Assembly: GCA_944739405.2 (NCBI GenBank)
Contig: OX123193.2
Location: 25,689,370 to 25,753,369 of the forward strand
Origin: Euclidia mi
Taxonomy: Eukaryota; Arthropoda; Insecta; Lepidoptera; Erebidae
DNA: 64,000 nucleotides
Direction of reading: 5' to 3'
This document shows positions 21,399-31,999 of this stretch, one piece after another. The translations under genes and the position numbers were made by a program. Under the pieces are notes generated by a model, which was not told where the DNA came from, did no database searches, and was given only the letters and a program-made list of their open reading frames with translations. Position 1 is the stretch's first letter, and every line of letters starts with the position of its first letter.

Positions 21399-22473
21399 TT
21401 TCGGGGTTTAGGCCCCAGCTGACTTTTGCTGCCCTGGTCAATTCCTTGTGAACCGCAATCGCCTTTCGGCAGACGTTGCTCACATGCCGACTAAACGTTA
21501 GCTTGTCGTCGATGGTGACACCTAGCAACTTCAACTCTTTTGACATTTGAATGTCGACCTCGCCCATGTTCAAGCGTGGGGTGTCGTATTTCAGTTTCCT
21601 CGTCACTGTTATTGCGCAGGTTTTTTGCGGCGCGAATTTTAACTTATTGTCGACACCCCACGCCCGAACATGTTCGAGGACGCCATTTGCCTGGAGCTCT
21701 ATCTCCAGTTCCGTGGCACCATCGAAGACAAGGACGATGTCGTCGGCAAAGGCTTGGGAGTAGATCCCCCTACTCTCGATGCTCTTAAGGAGCGGGTCCA
21801 GAAGGAGATTCCAGAGAGTGGGGCCTCCTATAGAGCCTTGTACGCAGCCCTTCGCCGTTGGCTTAGAGAACTCCTCTCCAGCGTACCTAACACTGACCCT
21901 CCGGTCATTCAAGTAGCTGCCGATGACCCCCCTCAGGTTCTCAGGACACTTTTCCTCAGCCAGTCGAACTCTTATAGCTGGCCACCAGGCATTATCGAAG
22001 GCTCCCTCTATATCCAGTGATATTAATACTATAATTTTCTTTTGCTGTAATTTTGTTTTCACATGTTGCATCAGGGTATAGAGGGAGTCTTCGGTACTCC
22101 TTTGTGGCATGAATCCGTACTGGCGAGTACTCATCCTGGGTAGTAAATAAAACCTGAGGCGAGCCATCAGCATCTTCTCAAAGACTTTGCCCAGCACGGG
22201 CAGAAGGCCAATGGGTCGGTACGCCTTCGGGGTGGTGTAATCGGCCTTTCCTGGCTTTCGCAAAACGACCACTACTGCCTCTTTCCAACTCCTGGGGAAA
22301 TACCGAAGTTGGAGGCACTTGTTTGCGAGAGCCAGGAAAGTCCGTGGCGAGTTGGCGATGGCGGCTGCATATGTCCGCTGTGAGGCCATCCACTCCCGGG
22401 GCCTTCTTGGGGTTGAAGGACTCACTGGTCGCTCTAAGCTCTTGGAAAGAAAACGGCGGGTCACAAGGACCAC
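21316..22473 (-). pseudogene. LINE copy C ORF2: reverse transcriptase domain
   Basis: A 385-residue minus frame holds the RT in order: VVVVLRKPGKADYTTPKAYR and PIGLLPVLGKVFEKML (finger), YGFMPQRSTEDSLYTL, ISLDIEGAFDNAWW (motif A with catalytic Asp), GCVQGSIGGPTLWNLLL (motif B), QAFADDIVLVFDGA (motif C, both catalytic Asp present) and LKLLGVTIDDKL. It would prime DNA synthesis on nicked chromosomal DNA. The catalytic residues look intact, but the frame is shifted relative to the endonuclease upstream and RNase H downstream, so no full ORF2 can be made. Confidence 0.85.
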
Positions 22474-23722
22474 CTTGTTCCGCGAGTTTTGACACCGCTC
22501 TAATGCGGCTATGGTAAACGTTATCCAATCCGGGGTCGTCCTCTTCGTAGAAGGTTTCCGCCAAATATTTGGCGGAATCCCTCTCCCCTAAGGTAAGACC
22601 GTCCTTAACCAGCAGTGAGTCCTCCAACCTCTCCCTAGTTCTCCCGATCACCCGGTATATCACCTCCCATAACCCCTCTCGGTCTTGCTTATTGCAGAAG
22701 GCCTTCCAGCTTTCCGTTTGGGCCCTCGACGCCTCCCTCTGGTACTCCTCCTTCTTCTCCCAATACTCTCTCAGGACCTTCGACAACCTGACCGGTGCAG
22801 CGTTTCGGATTCTCCTTCTCCTGCGAGAGACTTCCCTTTTCAACACGGTGAGCTCTTCCGACCACCACGGCAGTTTGACTCTGCTTGAGTTCTTTTTGCT
22901 TGGCATAGATGCCAAGCAAGCTTCCCTGATGATCTTTGTGTATCTATTTACTATGTCATCCAATGCTATAGTACTGTCTACATTGGTAATGTCTGCTTCG
23001 TACAATTTGTGTTCTGTGGCCAATTGGCCGAGTATACCATGAAACTGTGGCCAATTGGCCTTTTTTGTATTAAAGATTCTTGTTGTTCTCTTAACTTCGA
23101 TCCCTTTGGATTTCTGCAGAAAAATCTTGAATACAATGCCGTTGTGGTCGGAGCTCACCATGTCTTCATCCACGTTCCATCCACCGACTCGCCCTAGGAT
23201 GTTGGAAGTCCCCGCTGTGACGTCGATGAAGCTACTAATCCGTCGGTCTCCTCTTTTGGTGTTGAAGGTCGGCGTGTCTCCGGAGTTGAGTACATGGAGG
23301 TCGAGCTCCCTGAGAGCCCCAATGACCTCCTCCTCTCTCGCATCAGTGGCGGGACTGCCCCACCACGTGCTCCAAGCATTGACGTCCCCTCCAACGATTA
23401 ACGGCTTGGTGCCGATCTTGAGCTTCACTGTCTTGAGATGCTCCAGGTACGGTTCTACCAGCTTGTCCGGCTCGAAGTAGACGGATGCCAGCGTGATCTC
23501 CCAGGCGCCGGTTTGGATCCCCACCACTGCGATGTTATTTGTGGTGAGTTCTGGGTACTGTTTGACTCTAACGTCTTTATTGAAGACGACAATTGCCGCC
23601 TTGACAGTACCCTCCCCTAATACGGCGTTCTGGAAGACCCTAACTCCGCTGTAGTTTTTCATCCGTCTACTTTCCGACATACGGCTCCTGCAGTAAGGCC
23701 GCAGTAAAATGCCGCTTTTCAC
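22178..23722 (-). pseudogene. LINE copy C ORF2: endonuclease and RT start
   Basis: A 514-residue minus frame begins with SRRMKNYSGVRVFQNAV, the sequence that follows EPYVG in copy B. Endonuclease landmarks follow: ITLASVYFEPDKLVEPYLEH, LIVGGDVNAWSTWWGSP (metal site), ISSFIDVTAG and MVSSDHNGIVFKI (the S-D-H catalytic motif). A basic linker (LKREVSRRRRRIRNA) and the start of the RT (FNPKKAPGVDGLTADI) complete it. This nuclease nicks target DNA; R1-group enzymes are often site-specific, which fits the repeated TTGCAAAGG junction. A frameshift near 22390 splits it from the RT frame, and another upstream of 23722 removes the initiator end. Confidence 0.85.
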
Positions 23723-23820
23723 CTTCCTGAAGCATCTCGTCAGTCGCTAGCTTTTTTCGTTGGAGGTTGGCCTGGCCGAAGATATACACGGCGGGAGCAA
23801 GGGGGGAGACTGGAGTGCCC

Positions 23821-24498
23821 TCAGCAATAAGCAACCGAGTCCCTAGCTAGTTTATCCCATTTCTTTCTTGTCCAGCATGTGTCACTGAACGCGTTGTGCT
23901 CGGTGTTCGCCAGTCCGACTTTTCTGCAATTTCTGCAGCACGGCGGCTCTCCAGCCAGCCGTTCTGGGCATTCCGCTCTCAAATGGGGGCCTCCACAATG
24001 GCTGCAGCTGTCCACCGCCTCTCTGCAGAACCTGCGTCCGTGGCCATAGCCCAAATAGCGGGTGCACTGGACTAAGGGGCTCTGGTCTTCTGCCCGGACA
24101 CATTGGAGATCTATGTGAACATGCCCTTTTTGTATCACCTGCTGCCATACTGTTGGCGATACACTGATCACAACGTGCTCAGTGAGTGCGTTTCGTGCTC
24201 TCCTTCTAAATTTAATAGAGGCCCTGGTATCCCCACTGTCGGGGCCGTGGAAAACGTCCCAGTTCTGGTTCCTAAGGGCCTTTAGAATATCCTCGTCGGA
24301 TTTTATCATCAGGACGTCCTTAAGAACCAGCATCGGGTCCTTGTTCTTCACCTCCTCGACAGTGGGGTCCCTTGCCCTCTCCGCAAGCCTTTCCTTGAGC
24401 TTTCGCCTCTCGTCCTCCGTACAGACGCCTATGATAATCTTCCGGTCTTTTCCCTTGCGTACGCGCTCGACCCTTACCCGACCCTCCTTGGCGTCGAC
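23821..24498 (-). pseudogene. LINE copy C ORF1, C-terminal part (left of the Transib)
   Basis: The minus frame from 24351 reads LVLKDVLMIKSDEDILKAL, DVFHGPDSGDTRASIKFRR, VVISVSPTVWQQVIQKGHVH and three knuckles (CTRYLGYGHGRRFC, CSHCGGPHLRAEC, CRNCRKVGLANTEHNAF) before stopping at 23821. The second Cys of knuckle one is Tyr; the others are intact. Upstream of 24351 the reading continues in another frame up to the CGCTT at 24499-24503, where the Transib begins. The remainder lies at 27554-27690. Confidence 0.85.
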
Positions 24499-24503
24499 CG
24501 CTT
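24499..24503. repeat. Target duplication CGCTT, left copy
   Basis: CGCTT lies immediately before the element and again at 27554-27558 immediately after it. In the uninterrupted LINE copy B the same place reads GCGTCGATCGCTTGCCGGATC, with a single CGCTT. Confidence 0.95.
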
Positions 24504-24540
24504 CACTGGGGTTCGTCTAGAACATGCTAGCTGGACAAAA
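24504..24540. repeat. Left terminal inverted repeat of the Transib
   Basis: CACTGGG, a 24-base spacer, then ACAAAATTA. This has the layout of a V(D)J recombination signal: a heptamer starting CAC, a 23/24-base spacer and an A-rich nonamer starting ACAAAA. Transib termini are known to resemble such signals. Confidence 0.85.
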
Positions 24541-24938
24541 TTATTTATTGAGGTTTTTTAGTTCGTACGGCTTTATTATGATATATTGGGGTATTAGCGC
24601 ATATAACACTTATAATGGGGTATTAGCGCATATAACACCAAAAAACAGGAGGTAGGGTCACGTGTGCCAACAAAATAAAAATATAATAGCGATTAATCTT
24701 TTATTGTCAGACAGGTAAAAAATAACAATGAAAAAAAATAACAATAGTCATAAAATATTGTGCTACTAAGGACTTGGCTTCTAATTACATAATAGGGCAT
24801 TATTATTACCTACTCAATAACAATACTTTTTACTTAAAAAATATGCAGTTAAAAAACAATATGTTGACAACTAATAATAAAGTTAGATAAGGTACACAGC
24901 TTAAAAAAACATTAGTAAAATATTATTTACAACTTCTA

Positions 24939-24944
24939 TTTATT
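24939..24944 (-). promoter_or_regulatory. AATAAA signal downstream of the transposase
   Basis: AATAAA on the minus strand about 75 bp after the transposase stop codon at 25018-25020. Plausible polyadenylation signal, but the region is AT-rich. Confidence 0.4.
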
Positions 24945-25017
24945 CTGCATCACTAAATTCTTCTTCTGAAGAATCATCTACCATATAATCTGACATATTT
25001 TGATGAGAACTACGATT

Positions 25018-27009
25018 TTAATGACTTACACTAGACCTTACATTTAAAGGAGGGGGTATAATTAATTCTAAAACCTCAGAAGGAAGTTTACTCGTTGGTT
25101 TTTTCGGCACTTCCCTAAGGCCATTTATTACAGGATCAGATGTAATTAGCAACATATTAAGTAAATCCCTATTCGTGGCAATACGTGAATATTTTCGAGT
25201 ATTGTGCTCCCGGAACCTCCTATAATCCTTATTACGCGCTTCCTGAGCTTCTTCAGAAAGCTGCCCAATAGGTAAAAGAGCCGATCTCACAATTTCTACA
25301 CTGTGCACAAGAATTTTGTGCACAGTAACAGGCATTTTATACCACGAATAGAGACTAAGATACAATTTTTTTGTGTCCTGTGTAAAAGAATTAAATTTAA
25401 CAACATCAATATCGTAACCCGAAGCTAAAGTTCTAAGGATAGTGCCAAAGTTCTTAATTAGTGTCACATCTACACCTGTAATATCTGAAGCCTGTTCAGG
25501 ATTCTCAAAAAACCGACGAGCAGTATTCCCATCATTTGTATTACCAAATCCTGGTTTTGGTTTATCTACAATTAAACCCATTTCAACCTTAAACCTTTCT
25601 TGGATACGAGCCGAACGTTGCTTCACATTTTCTTTGTCACTTTGACCTCGAAGTTGCCATTTCTTAACTTCAAGACGATAGCTTATGTGAAGCAAACATT
25701 CAAAAGACCGGATCCAAGCGTGAAGGGGAGATATAACAAAACCAAGAGTTTCCTTATTTACAACGAATTCCCTAGACTCATCATTCATAAATTTAGGAGT
25801 AGCTCCACAAATGTAACATTTAAGTGCTGACGAAGTTTCAGTCATAGCGTTGCACACTTTACCATCAATCATCGTGAACAGTAATTCGTGTTTGACCGAT
25901 ATCTCTTTACCATCTATATTACCTATTGTTGGCACCAATTGGTTAATTTCCTCCAAAATCTTATTGGTTTCTATTACAGTAAAATCTGTTGTTTCTTTGG
26001 AGAAAATAAACTTAATCGGTCGACAATACATGGTAGAAGATGGTCGAGGATTCTGCCAAGCAACTCTACCACTATTGTCACGTAACTGAAGTGTCACGAA
26101 TGAGAACATAAACAAAAACTCATCTGTGTCTTCACTGTTTGAGATTTTTTGTTTGTAAGTGCTATGACCGGAACTTTCATCACACCCCCACTTGCTAACA
26201 AGGGAGAGTGATGAGCCAGAATCTACAGATTTTAAAACTTCACGCTGTGCACAAATTAGACGATCAGCTGTTTTATTTAAAACCGCCTGAAGTTTAATTT
26301 CTGCACGCGTTTCGCTTATAAAAATCTGTTCCTCGGGAGGGTAGCATTCAATTTTTGCCTGCCTAACACTATAAAATGATGGGAATACCTGGTGTCCTGC
26401 CTTGATGCTCCATTTCCTCGTTTGTTTATAAGAGTGGCTCGTAGATTTGGCATCCACATAATATGCCAAAGCCTCCTCTTTGGACAAACATCTTGGTTGT
26501 TCGCGTACCTTTTCACCCACATATCTTTTCATTTCTTGGCACTTTTCCGGACTATGGCTTGCTTCTTTAATCACAGTAGCCAAATTTCGATGTCCGGATA
26601 ATCGTGCCGATATTTCAGCAGCGGCTACTAGCTGGTTTACATCTCGCGTGTGTAGTAGGTCCTCCACGCGTCTTCTTTTCGTTTTTTCACTTGCTTCAGG
26701 AAAATCTATTGATGGACGTCCACGAATCGAACTCTTACTTGATGATGATGGTGTTGAGAGGTGGACAGATGCTTTGAATGTAAAATCCCCAAACAACCAC
26801 TCAGAATTCTTAGTCAGGAAGCGATTACGGCATTTCCCACATTTTTCCCATTTTTCTGTGTATTTGGATGACAATCTTCCCGTCATTTTAATTTCCCGCT
26901 CAGATGCTTCCGTGATATTAACAAGATCATGTTTCATCACTATAAACTCATACAGTCTACTGTTGCGGTTCTCTTTAGCATGTTTCTGCCATTAATCAAA
27001 AATCTCCAT
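25018..27009 (-). CDS. RAG1-like Transib transposase with one N-terminal stop
   Basis: The open frame from Met at 26940 to the TAA at 25018 codes for 640 residues without any other lesion. Aligning motifs with RAG1 by knowledge of the family: Asp254 in SKWGCDESSGHS matches the first catalytic Asp (SCDGMGD in RAG1). Asp359 in ELLFTMIDGKVC is a good candidate for the second. Cys375/Cys378 in KCYICGATP match the RAG1 YICTLCDAT zinc pair. Glu567 in EAQEARNKDYRRFRE matches the last acidic residue (GNESGNKLFRRFR). HAWIRSFECLLH and GFGNTNDGNTARRFF are Transib hallmarks. Upstream of 26940 the same frame stays open back to an ATG at 27009 except for one TAA at 26992-26994 (codon 6), so I place the ancestral start there and the usable start at 26940. 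The protein would cut and join the CAC ends. Whether the shorter form is active is unknown. Confidence 0.9.
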
Positions 27010-27516
27010 TTTCGAGACTGAGAATTCGTATTCTAGAAAACAGACAAAATGACTAAGTTGTACTCAAGTGTGCAGGCTAAGATGACTAAAATTTAAAAGC
27101 TAACAGATATGGCTATGCTATATATAAAATCTTGCCCGGGTACAAGAGGGTACAAGTAGTTTCTAGTCCAATGAATTCAGAAAATCATCAAAATTTGACA
27201 AACTTCTTTAAACTCGAGCTATTTAAAAAAATGGGGGAATGTAAACCTATTTTCTTATTAGAAATAAAAAGAACATACCTTTAACTTGAAGATCCATCAC
27301 TAACACTTTTGAAAAAACTTAAACTCACTGACATAGGATGTTACTTCCGTACACGCAAAAATGCAATTAATAAGTGGTTTTCTTACCCTTTCCTTATATA
27401 CTAACCTCATTACCTTATCAGTAGTTGACACGTGTCCAAAACAATTCTCAGAATTGGGGCACCTGGGTATCTGGTAAAAGGCTCAGGTAATAAATTTCAG
27501 GTAATTAGACAATGAC

Positions 27517-27553
27517 TTTTGTCCAGCTAGCATGTTCTAGACGAAACACCGTG
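27517..27553. repeat. Right terminal inverted repeat of the Transib
   Basis: Read inward: CACGGTG, 24-base spacer, ACAAAAGTC. It differs from the left end only within the first ten bases and after the ACAAAA. CACGGTG is one change from the CACAGTG heptamer of antigen-receptor signals. Confidence 0.85.
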
Positions 27554-27690
27554 CGCTTGCTGGACCCTTTCCATCACCTCCTCTCCAGACTCCTCCTCAT
27601 TAGTCGAGGCGACCACGATGGAGTGGAGGGTGTTCCTTTTGGGGCCCCGGCGCTCGGCTACCTCCGCGTAATAGGGTTTTGTTCTAAAAA
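27554..27690 (-). pseudogene. LINE copy C ORF1, part right of the Transib
   Basis: Begins with the second CGCTT and continues the ORF1 sequence of copy B (phrases CCATCACCTCCTC and ATGGAGTGGAGGGTGTT), ending near GGGTTTTGTTC at about 27690. The N-terminal 250-300 codons present in copy B are missing; the leader follows at once, so this copy has an internal deletion or a recombination junction here. Confidence 0.75.
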
Positions 27691-29320
27691 ATTTTCACTC
27701 CTGAAAACGGCTGAAAATGTGCCAGGCCTGCAGAACGTGCCACACCGAGTCCCCGAGCGAAAACCCGGAGCTCCTAAGCCGCACCGTCTCGGAGCTATGG
27801 CCAGTTGAACTTTTTCAAAATGGCGGCCGAGCTGTCAAACACAGTTTTGAACGTGTTATAGCTCCGCAACGGAGAAGCCGTGAACCCTCGAGTTTGGGCT
27901 CGGCGTACTCAGCGTAGCCCACCCTACCCGCCTGACCCACTTTCAGGATCCTGAAAATTTCAGGCTCCAAATTACCTAAAAGGTAATAGACTTGGAAGAG
28001 GTCGGTGTCCTGGTCAGGAATCCGGAAACCCCAACTCTCCCGGACCTATAGTTTCGGAGATACAGCCTCTGAAAGAAAAACAAAATGGCCGCCCAGCTGT
28101 CAAACGCCGTGTTTGGCATGCTGTATCTCCGCAACTGTTAGGCCAAGAAGGACCGGGTTTTTTCCTGAGTAACCGGCTTGACCCCGGCTATCTGCCAAGG
28201 TAGATTCTGAAGCCTGAAACTTTCAGGCCTGGAAATCGCCTGAAAACTATTTTTACCTATTCTATACTTACAACTAAACACGGCTAAAGAAATCCGGAAT
28301 TTCTACGACCAACGGTTCGCGAGTTATGATAATTACAAATTTTTAACCTGTAAAAACAAAATGGCCGAAAAAGGGTAACTTTTTTAAATGGAGTCGTATT
28401 TGACCCGGGTTTGGGCTTCCTCCAGGACAAATACGTCTTCTCAAACTATTGAAAACAAAATTTGGAATTTATTTATTATTTACTGAATTATAATGAAAAA
28501 ATTTAAAAAATTCTATAACTTCGCGAAAGTTGGTCGAAAAAATTTGGAAAAAATGACAAAAAATAACATAAGTAGGGCGCTATCGACAACAATTGACAGC
28601 ACACAAAATTTTCAAAAAAGACATACAAAATTTTTCAAAAAGTAAAAAAAAACAGTTTTTCAATTCAGGCAGGTGCTGAAAAATTTTCCCCAACCAGTAT
28701 CCCTGTAGAGGTCCGAAGCGCGCAGCCGAAAGCAATCTCAGGACCGCTGAACTCCCTCTCGCTACCCGGCTGCAGGCCTCCAAAGTCCGGATCTTCTAAT
28801 TGCAATAGAAAATTTTCCAGCAACCGGAAAATGTTTCTGGAAGTGCCTCCGTGCTATGTAAAGAGTGATCAACGACTTGCCAAAATCCTGTGCGCGCAGC
28901 TCCACTCCTTCAAGTTTTTTCACCCACGTGGTGTGTGAAAAAACGTGTTGTTTTCCCTTTTTCCGGGCAAACCCTTGGGTGTTTCGGGCTTCTGATGGTG
29001 GCGGCAGCTTCGAGCAAGTTGCCCCCTCCTGGATTCACCAAAAAATTGGGGGGTCGTCGATCTCGTTGACGAGTTATTGCACAAAAACTGATAATTTTAA
29101 ACACTTTTTATAGGTTTAATTCCAGCATTTACCTTTTTTCCCTAATAACTTTTTTCCGCACTGTAATCCAGTGTGGCACTTTTTAACACTTGTGCGCGCC
29201 ACGATCGCGCAACTTTTCGTGTATCGCACGTCCCGAAATTCGCACTATGTCCCGAGAAATGATTTTTTTCGCGCGGAGCACTTATTTTTCGTGGCTGTAG
29301 GGGCGCGGGCGACAGCCGTG
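27691..29320 (-). other. 5' leader of LINE copy C
   Basis: Colinear with 17691-19673 of copy B though diverged. It has repeated CTGAAAATTTCAGGC-type inverted motifs and phrases such as CTCGGAGCTATGGCC. The 5' end (minus) is next to TTGCAAAGG. No ORF is conserved between the two leaders. Confidence 0.6.
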
Positions 29321-29329
29321 TTGCAAAGG

Positions 29330-30285
29330 TTAGGCAGGCAGTCGTTCTGTGGAAAATCTAATATTAAGAGGCTACCTCGAAGGTCAAAAAATCGTGCAGA
29401 GGTCATCGCTAAGTGTTAGCTATAAAGTTGAATGTCGCACGGTTTTTGACATGGCATGCCATCACGAAACTGTCTGAAATCTTATTTCGTTCATAACTCA
29501 AGTAATAATCGGTTTAGAAAAAAACCGTTAGACCAATCCCTAATGAACTAGCTCGTCTTTCAGTGAGTAGCAATTTCAAGGCGAAAAGTTAAGAATTTTT
29601 TTAAATATCCTAAAAAATATTTAGAGAAAGCATGTTTTTCAAATTAATATTCTATCGAGCGAATATCTTCCAATCATGTATCTGTCCGAGCAGTCCCTAG
29701 ATAAAGACCTGATAAATAATATATAAAATGTTCACTTTCCTGGTGTGTCTCACTGCTTCAAAATCTGTAATCAAAAAGGGCATACATTTTCGAGGTAGCG
29801 CCTTAAGTCAAGTTCCGTTAGACTAGTTTCGGAACCCCGGGTTACAACTGGGATAACGCTAGGAGAATGTTAAGATTTTGCTATACAGTCAGTTTAACTT
29901 GACGTTGAAGGGTAAAAACGTGGCTGTCAGGAGCGTGGGTGACAGCTGTCACTTAAACACACCAAGTCACTGATACTGGGATAGCTTTAGCCAGATCTCT
30001 CAAGGCGTCGACGACACGACGTATTTAACACGTCTTAACTGCTCGTATCGCATCTTTGAGTCTGCTGATACTTTAGTAACTCAACTACTAAGTAGAACCA
30101 CAAGTTTGGCCTGATAGACTCAGCCAATATTCTAACCATATGCCTATTTTTGGTGGACTAGTAGCATCGTCAGTGTCCACGTCTCGATTCAGGCTTTGCG
30201 GTATGGGTGACCAAAAAACTTGACGGAGTTGCCTTTACCCGGCTTAATCCAGATTTAATATTCCGCTAGCCTTCTTTTCGAAAGT
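29330..30285. other. Spacer with no recognised element
   Basis: AT-rich and non-coding. Around 29917-29950 a phrase CGTGGCTGTCAGGAGCGTGGG resembles the extreme 5' end of the R1-like LINEs but nothing else of the leader follows it. Confidence 0.4.
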
Positions 30286-30289
30286 GTGT

Positions 30290-30649
30290 CTACCCAACTG
30301 AGAAGCTTACTTCTGGGGACCTTCGGGAGAAACCCATTGAAGATAATCGTTATTGAACATAATCATGGTTTTATCCAAATTCATGAGGCTGCTCAGCAGA
30401 TACAACAAGTCCTCCAGTTTCAATCACGAAGAGGATATCTTCTGCAAATCTTAAGAGTGAGACATACTCGCGGATTACATTTTTGCCATATTCTTTCTTG
30501 TTTACTTTTTTGTATTCATCCTTCGTTGCATTAGTGATCAGTTTGGAAAAAATAGCGGCCTCCTGTCTCTCTGTCTCTCTGTTGGATCGAGATTGATAGA
30601 TATATAAATCTTTTAAAATGTTACTTATGTACTTAAGTAGTATAATCAA
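30290..30649 (-). pseudogene. RT fragment of a CFDP2-like/RTE-type LINE
   Basis: The minus frame 30649-30371 ends in REYVSLLRFAEDILFVIETG, which is the F-A-D-D catalytic box region (LRFADDIVL in live elements) with the second Asp group changed to AED. Just after it, out of frame, an EFG...NHDYVQ...SSMGFSRRSPEVS-like stretch matches the usual downstream segment. The residue change at the catalytic box means it could not work even if the frame were repaired. It belongs with the fragments at 73-780 and 12.2-12.5 kb. Confidence 0.65.
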
Positions 30650-30889
30650 GCATAGTATAAGCCCACGTTCCTTTCTTGTAAATCATCGGCCCTTTTGACT
30701 TGAAGGTGCAGACACACACATGCACAGTATGTATTCAGTTAATTTACTATTGGCTCACAGCCAAAAGCTGCAGCCAGCTCGGCCATTGCGTCAGCTGTCG
30801 CATTCCGTCGCTCTCTCTCGTAGAAAGCGGTACGAGCTCGCTTATTCTTATGTAAAAACGGATATACCTAAATCTTACATTTATTTATT

Positions 30890-30952
30890 TATAGACTCAT
30901 GTCTGTATCCCCGAAGGGGTAGGCAGAGGTGTATTACACCAACAAATCTTAC
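30890..30952 (-). mobile_element. 3' tail of a LINE/SINE
   Basis: CCCCGAAGGGGTAGGCAGAGGTG and a following TGTATTACACC (plus reading) are the 3' hairpin and body shared with the SINEs at 14.0, 41.9, 51.6 and 56.9 kb; only about 60 bp remain. Confidence 0.6.
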
Positions 30953-31284
30953 ATTACATGTTGATATCTAACTTTTATTGAAATTAAACAGTTTACAGGG
31001 TCCCAAGCTGGAGGAACATACCAACCATTTTCCCTATTAAAATAAGGGGTTTTTAAAATAAAAAAAACGGTGTTTTTTTAGTATTGTCGTTCGTTCATAA
31101 AATCGCAGGTAACGGTTGCTTCCTTGTTATTTTTTTCATCCCACTTCAGATAACCCGTTGTTAGACAGTCTTTCAGTATTTCTGCATATTCTTAAGACAT
31201 GTTGTTCTCTGTTAGCTTCCTTCTAGTAATATCTATACGGTCGTGTATAACTGGTAACCTTGTGAATAATGTCTGTACATAAAA

Positions 31285-31505
31285 ATATTGACGCATCTAT
31301 CTCGCTCATATTGCGGATTGCGAGTTTGTTTCTCTTGCTGTTGACGCGTCTTTCTGGCTCATATTGCGCATTGCGAGTTCGTTTCTCCTGCTGTTGACTC
31401 ATCTTTCTCGCTAATATTGCATATTGCGAGTCCGTTTATCCTGCTGTTGAGACGCATCTTTCTCGCTCATATTGCGTATTGCGAGTGCGTTTCTCCTGCT
31501 CAAAA
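31285..31505. repeat. About four units of the 54-57 bp minisatellite
   Basis: Units of CTCGCTCATATTGCG...GCGAGTTCGTTTCTCCTGC...TTGACGCATCTTT in tandem, diverged from one another, same family as at 3056-3150. Confidence 0.75.
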
Positions 31506-31549
31506 ATAAAAAAAACTATGTTTTCGATAAAGAGTAACAATTTGTTTAT

Positions 31550-31790
31550 ATGATATAATTGACGTTAGAATTTTTAGAAATAACTAGAGGACGCCAGCAG
31601 CTACGCCTGCATTTTTTTTATTTACTCGTTTTAGACGATCCCATGGGAATTTCGGGTAATCTCTTCTTAGTGCACCACTACGGTCCCCAAGGAACATACA
31701 TGCCGAATTTCAGCTTCCTGCGCCCAATAGTTTCGGCTGTAGCGTGTCTGTCAGTCAGTTAGTAACGCAAGGATTTTATATATTAAGATA
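31550..31790. other. Unclassified repeat-like segment
   Basis: The phrase CGGTCCCCAAGGAACATACA, followed by CCGAATTTCAGCTTCCTGCG and GTCTGTCAGTCAGTTAGTAA, has the look of a common insect dispersed repeat. No second copy occurs in this window, so the class is not assigned. Confidence 0.35.
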
Positions 31791-31794
31791 AGGA

Positions 31795-31999
31795 GGTAAG
31801 CGTCGTGAGTTTTGCCTAAAGAATGCGCTCCGGTGGTTGTTGAGGGAAAACACTTATCTTCGTCAGCTGTAGAGGCGAGAGGGGCCCACGGAGCGCAGCC
31901 GTATTTATAGGGCCGGAATGCAGGTAAATGAGGTGAGGGGGGCCGACGGCAGGAACGAAGTGCTAGGGCGTGATTCAACGTCACACACTCCCCCCATTA
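31795..31999 (-). repeat. Probable 3' LTR with polypurine tract of a gypsy element
   Basis: On the minus strand TAATGGGGGGAG (31988-31999) is a polypurine tract, followed at once by TGTGTGACGTTGAATC, the expected LTR start. A CTATAAATACGG box lies about 95 bp inside. The LTR's far end is uncertain. The integrase at 33.9-34.5 kb has the same orientation and lies upstream, so both may belong to one element. Confidence 0.45.

Larger units (their letters stand above)
24504..27553 (-). mobile_element. Transib DNA transposon (3050 bp), family I
   Basis: The two ends are inverted copies of 37 bp: CACTGGGGTTCGTCTAG... at the left and, read inward from the right, CACGGTGTTTCGTCTAG..., identical from TCGTCTAG through GCTAGCTGGACAAAA. 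A 5-bp CGCTT duplication flanks it, the length known for Transib. The transposase is on the minus strand. The element interrupts LINE copy C ORF1 cleanly: removing it plus one CGCTT restores sequence colinear with copy B. It is therefore younger than the LINE and probably the youngest large insertion of this region. Confidence 0.95.
19674..29329 (-). mobile_element. R1-like LINE, copy C, nearly full length, flanked by TTGCAAAGG
   Basis: Starts (minus) at about 29320 and ends in a 13-base A tail (T run at 19683-19695). TTGCAAAGG flanks it at 19674-19682 and 29321-29329, a 9-bp target duplication. Order: leader, ORF1, ORF2 (endonuclease, RT, RNase H, C-terminal Cys/His motif), 3' region. Without the Transib insert and its duplication it is about 6.6 kb. 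The left flank is the 5' end of LINE copy B, so the two are head to tail. All ORFs carry frameshifts. Confidence 0.8.

Noticed and set aside
29917..29950. A third head-to-tail R1-like LINE 5' end
   Set aside because: Only about 35 bp resemble the 5' end and the following sequence does not match the leader.
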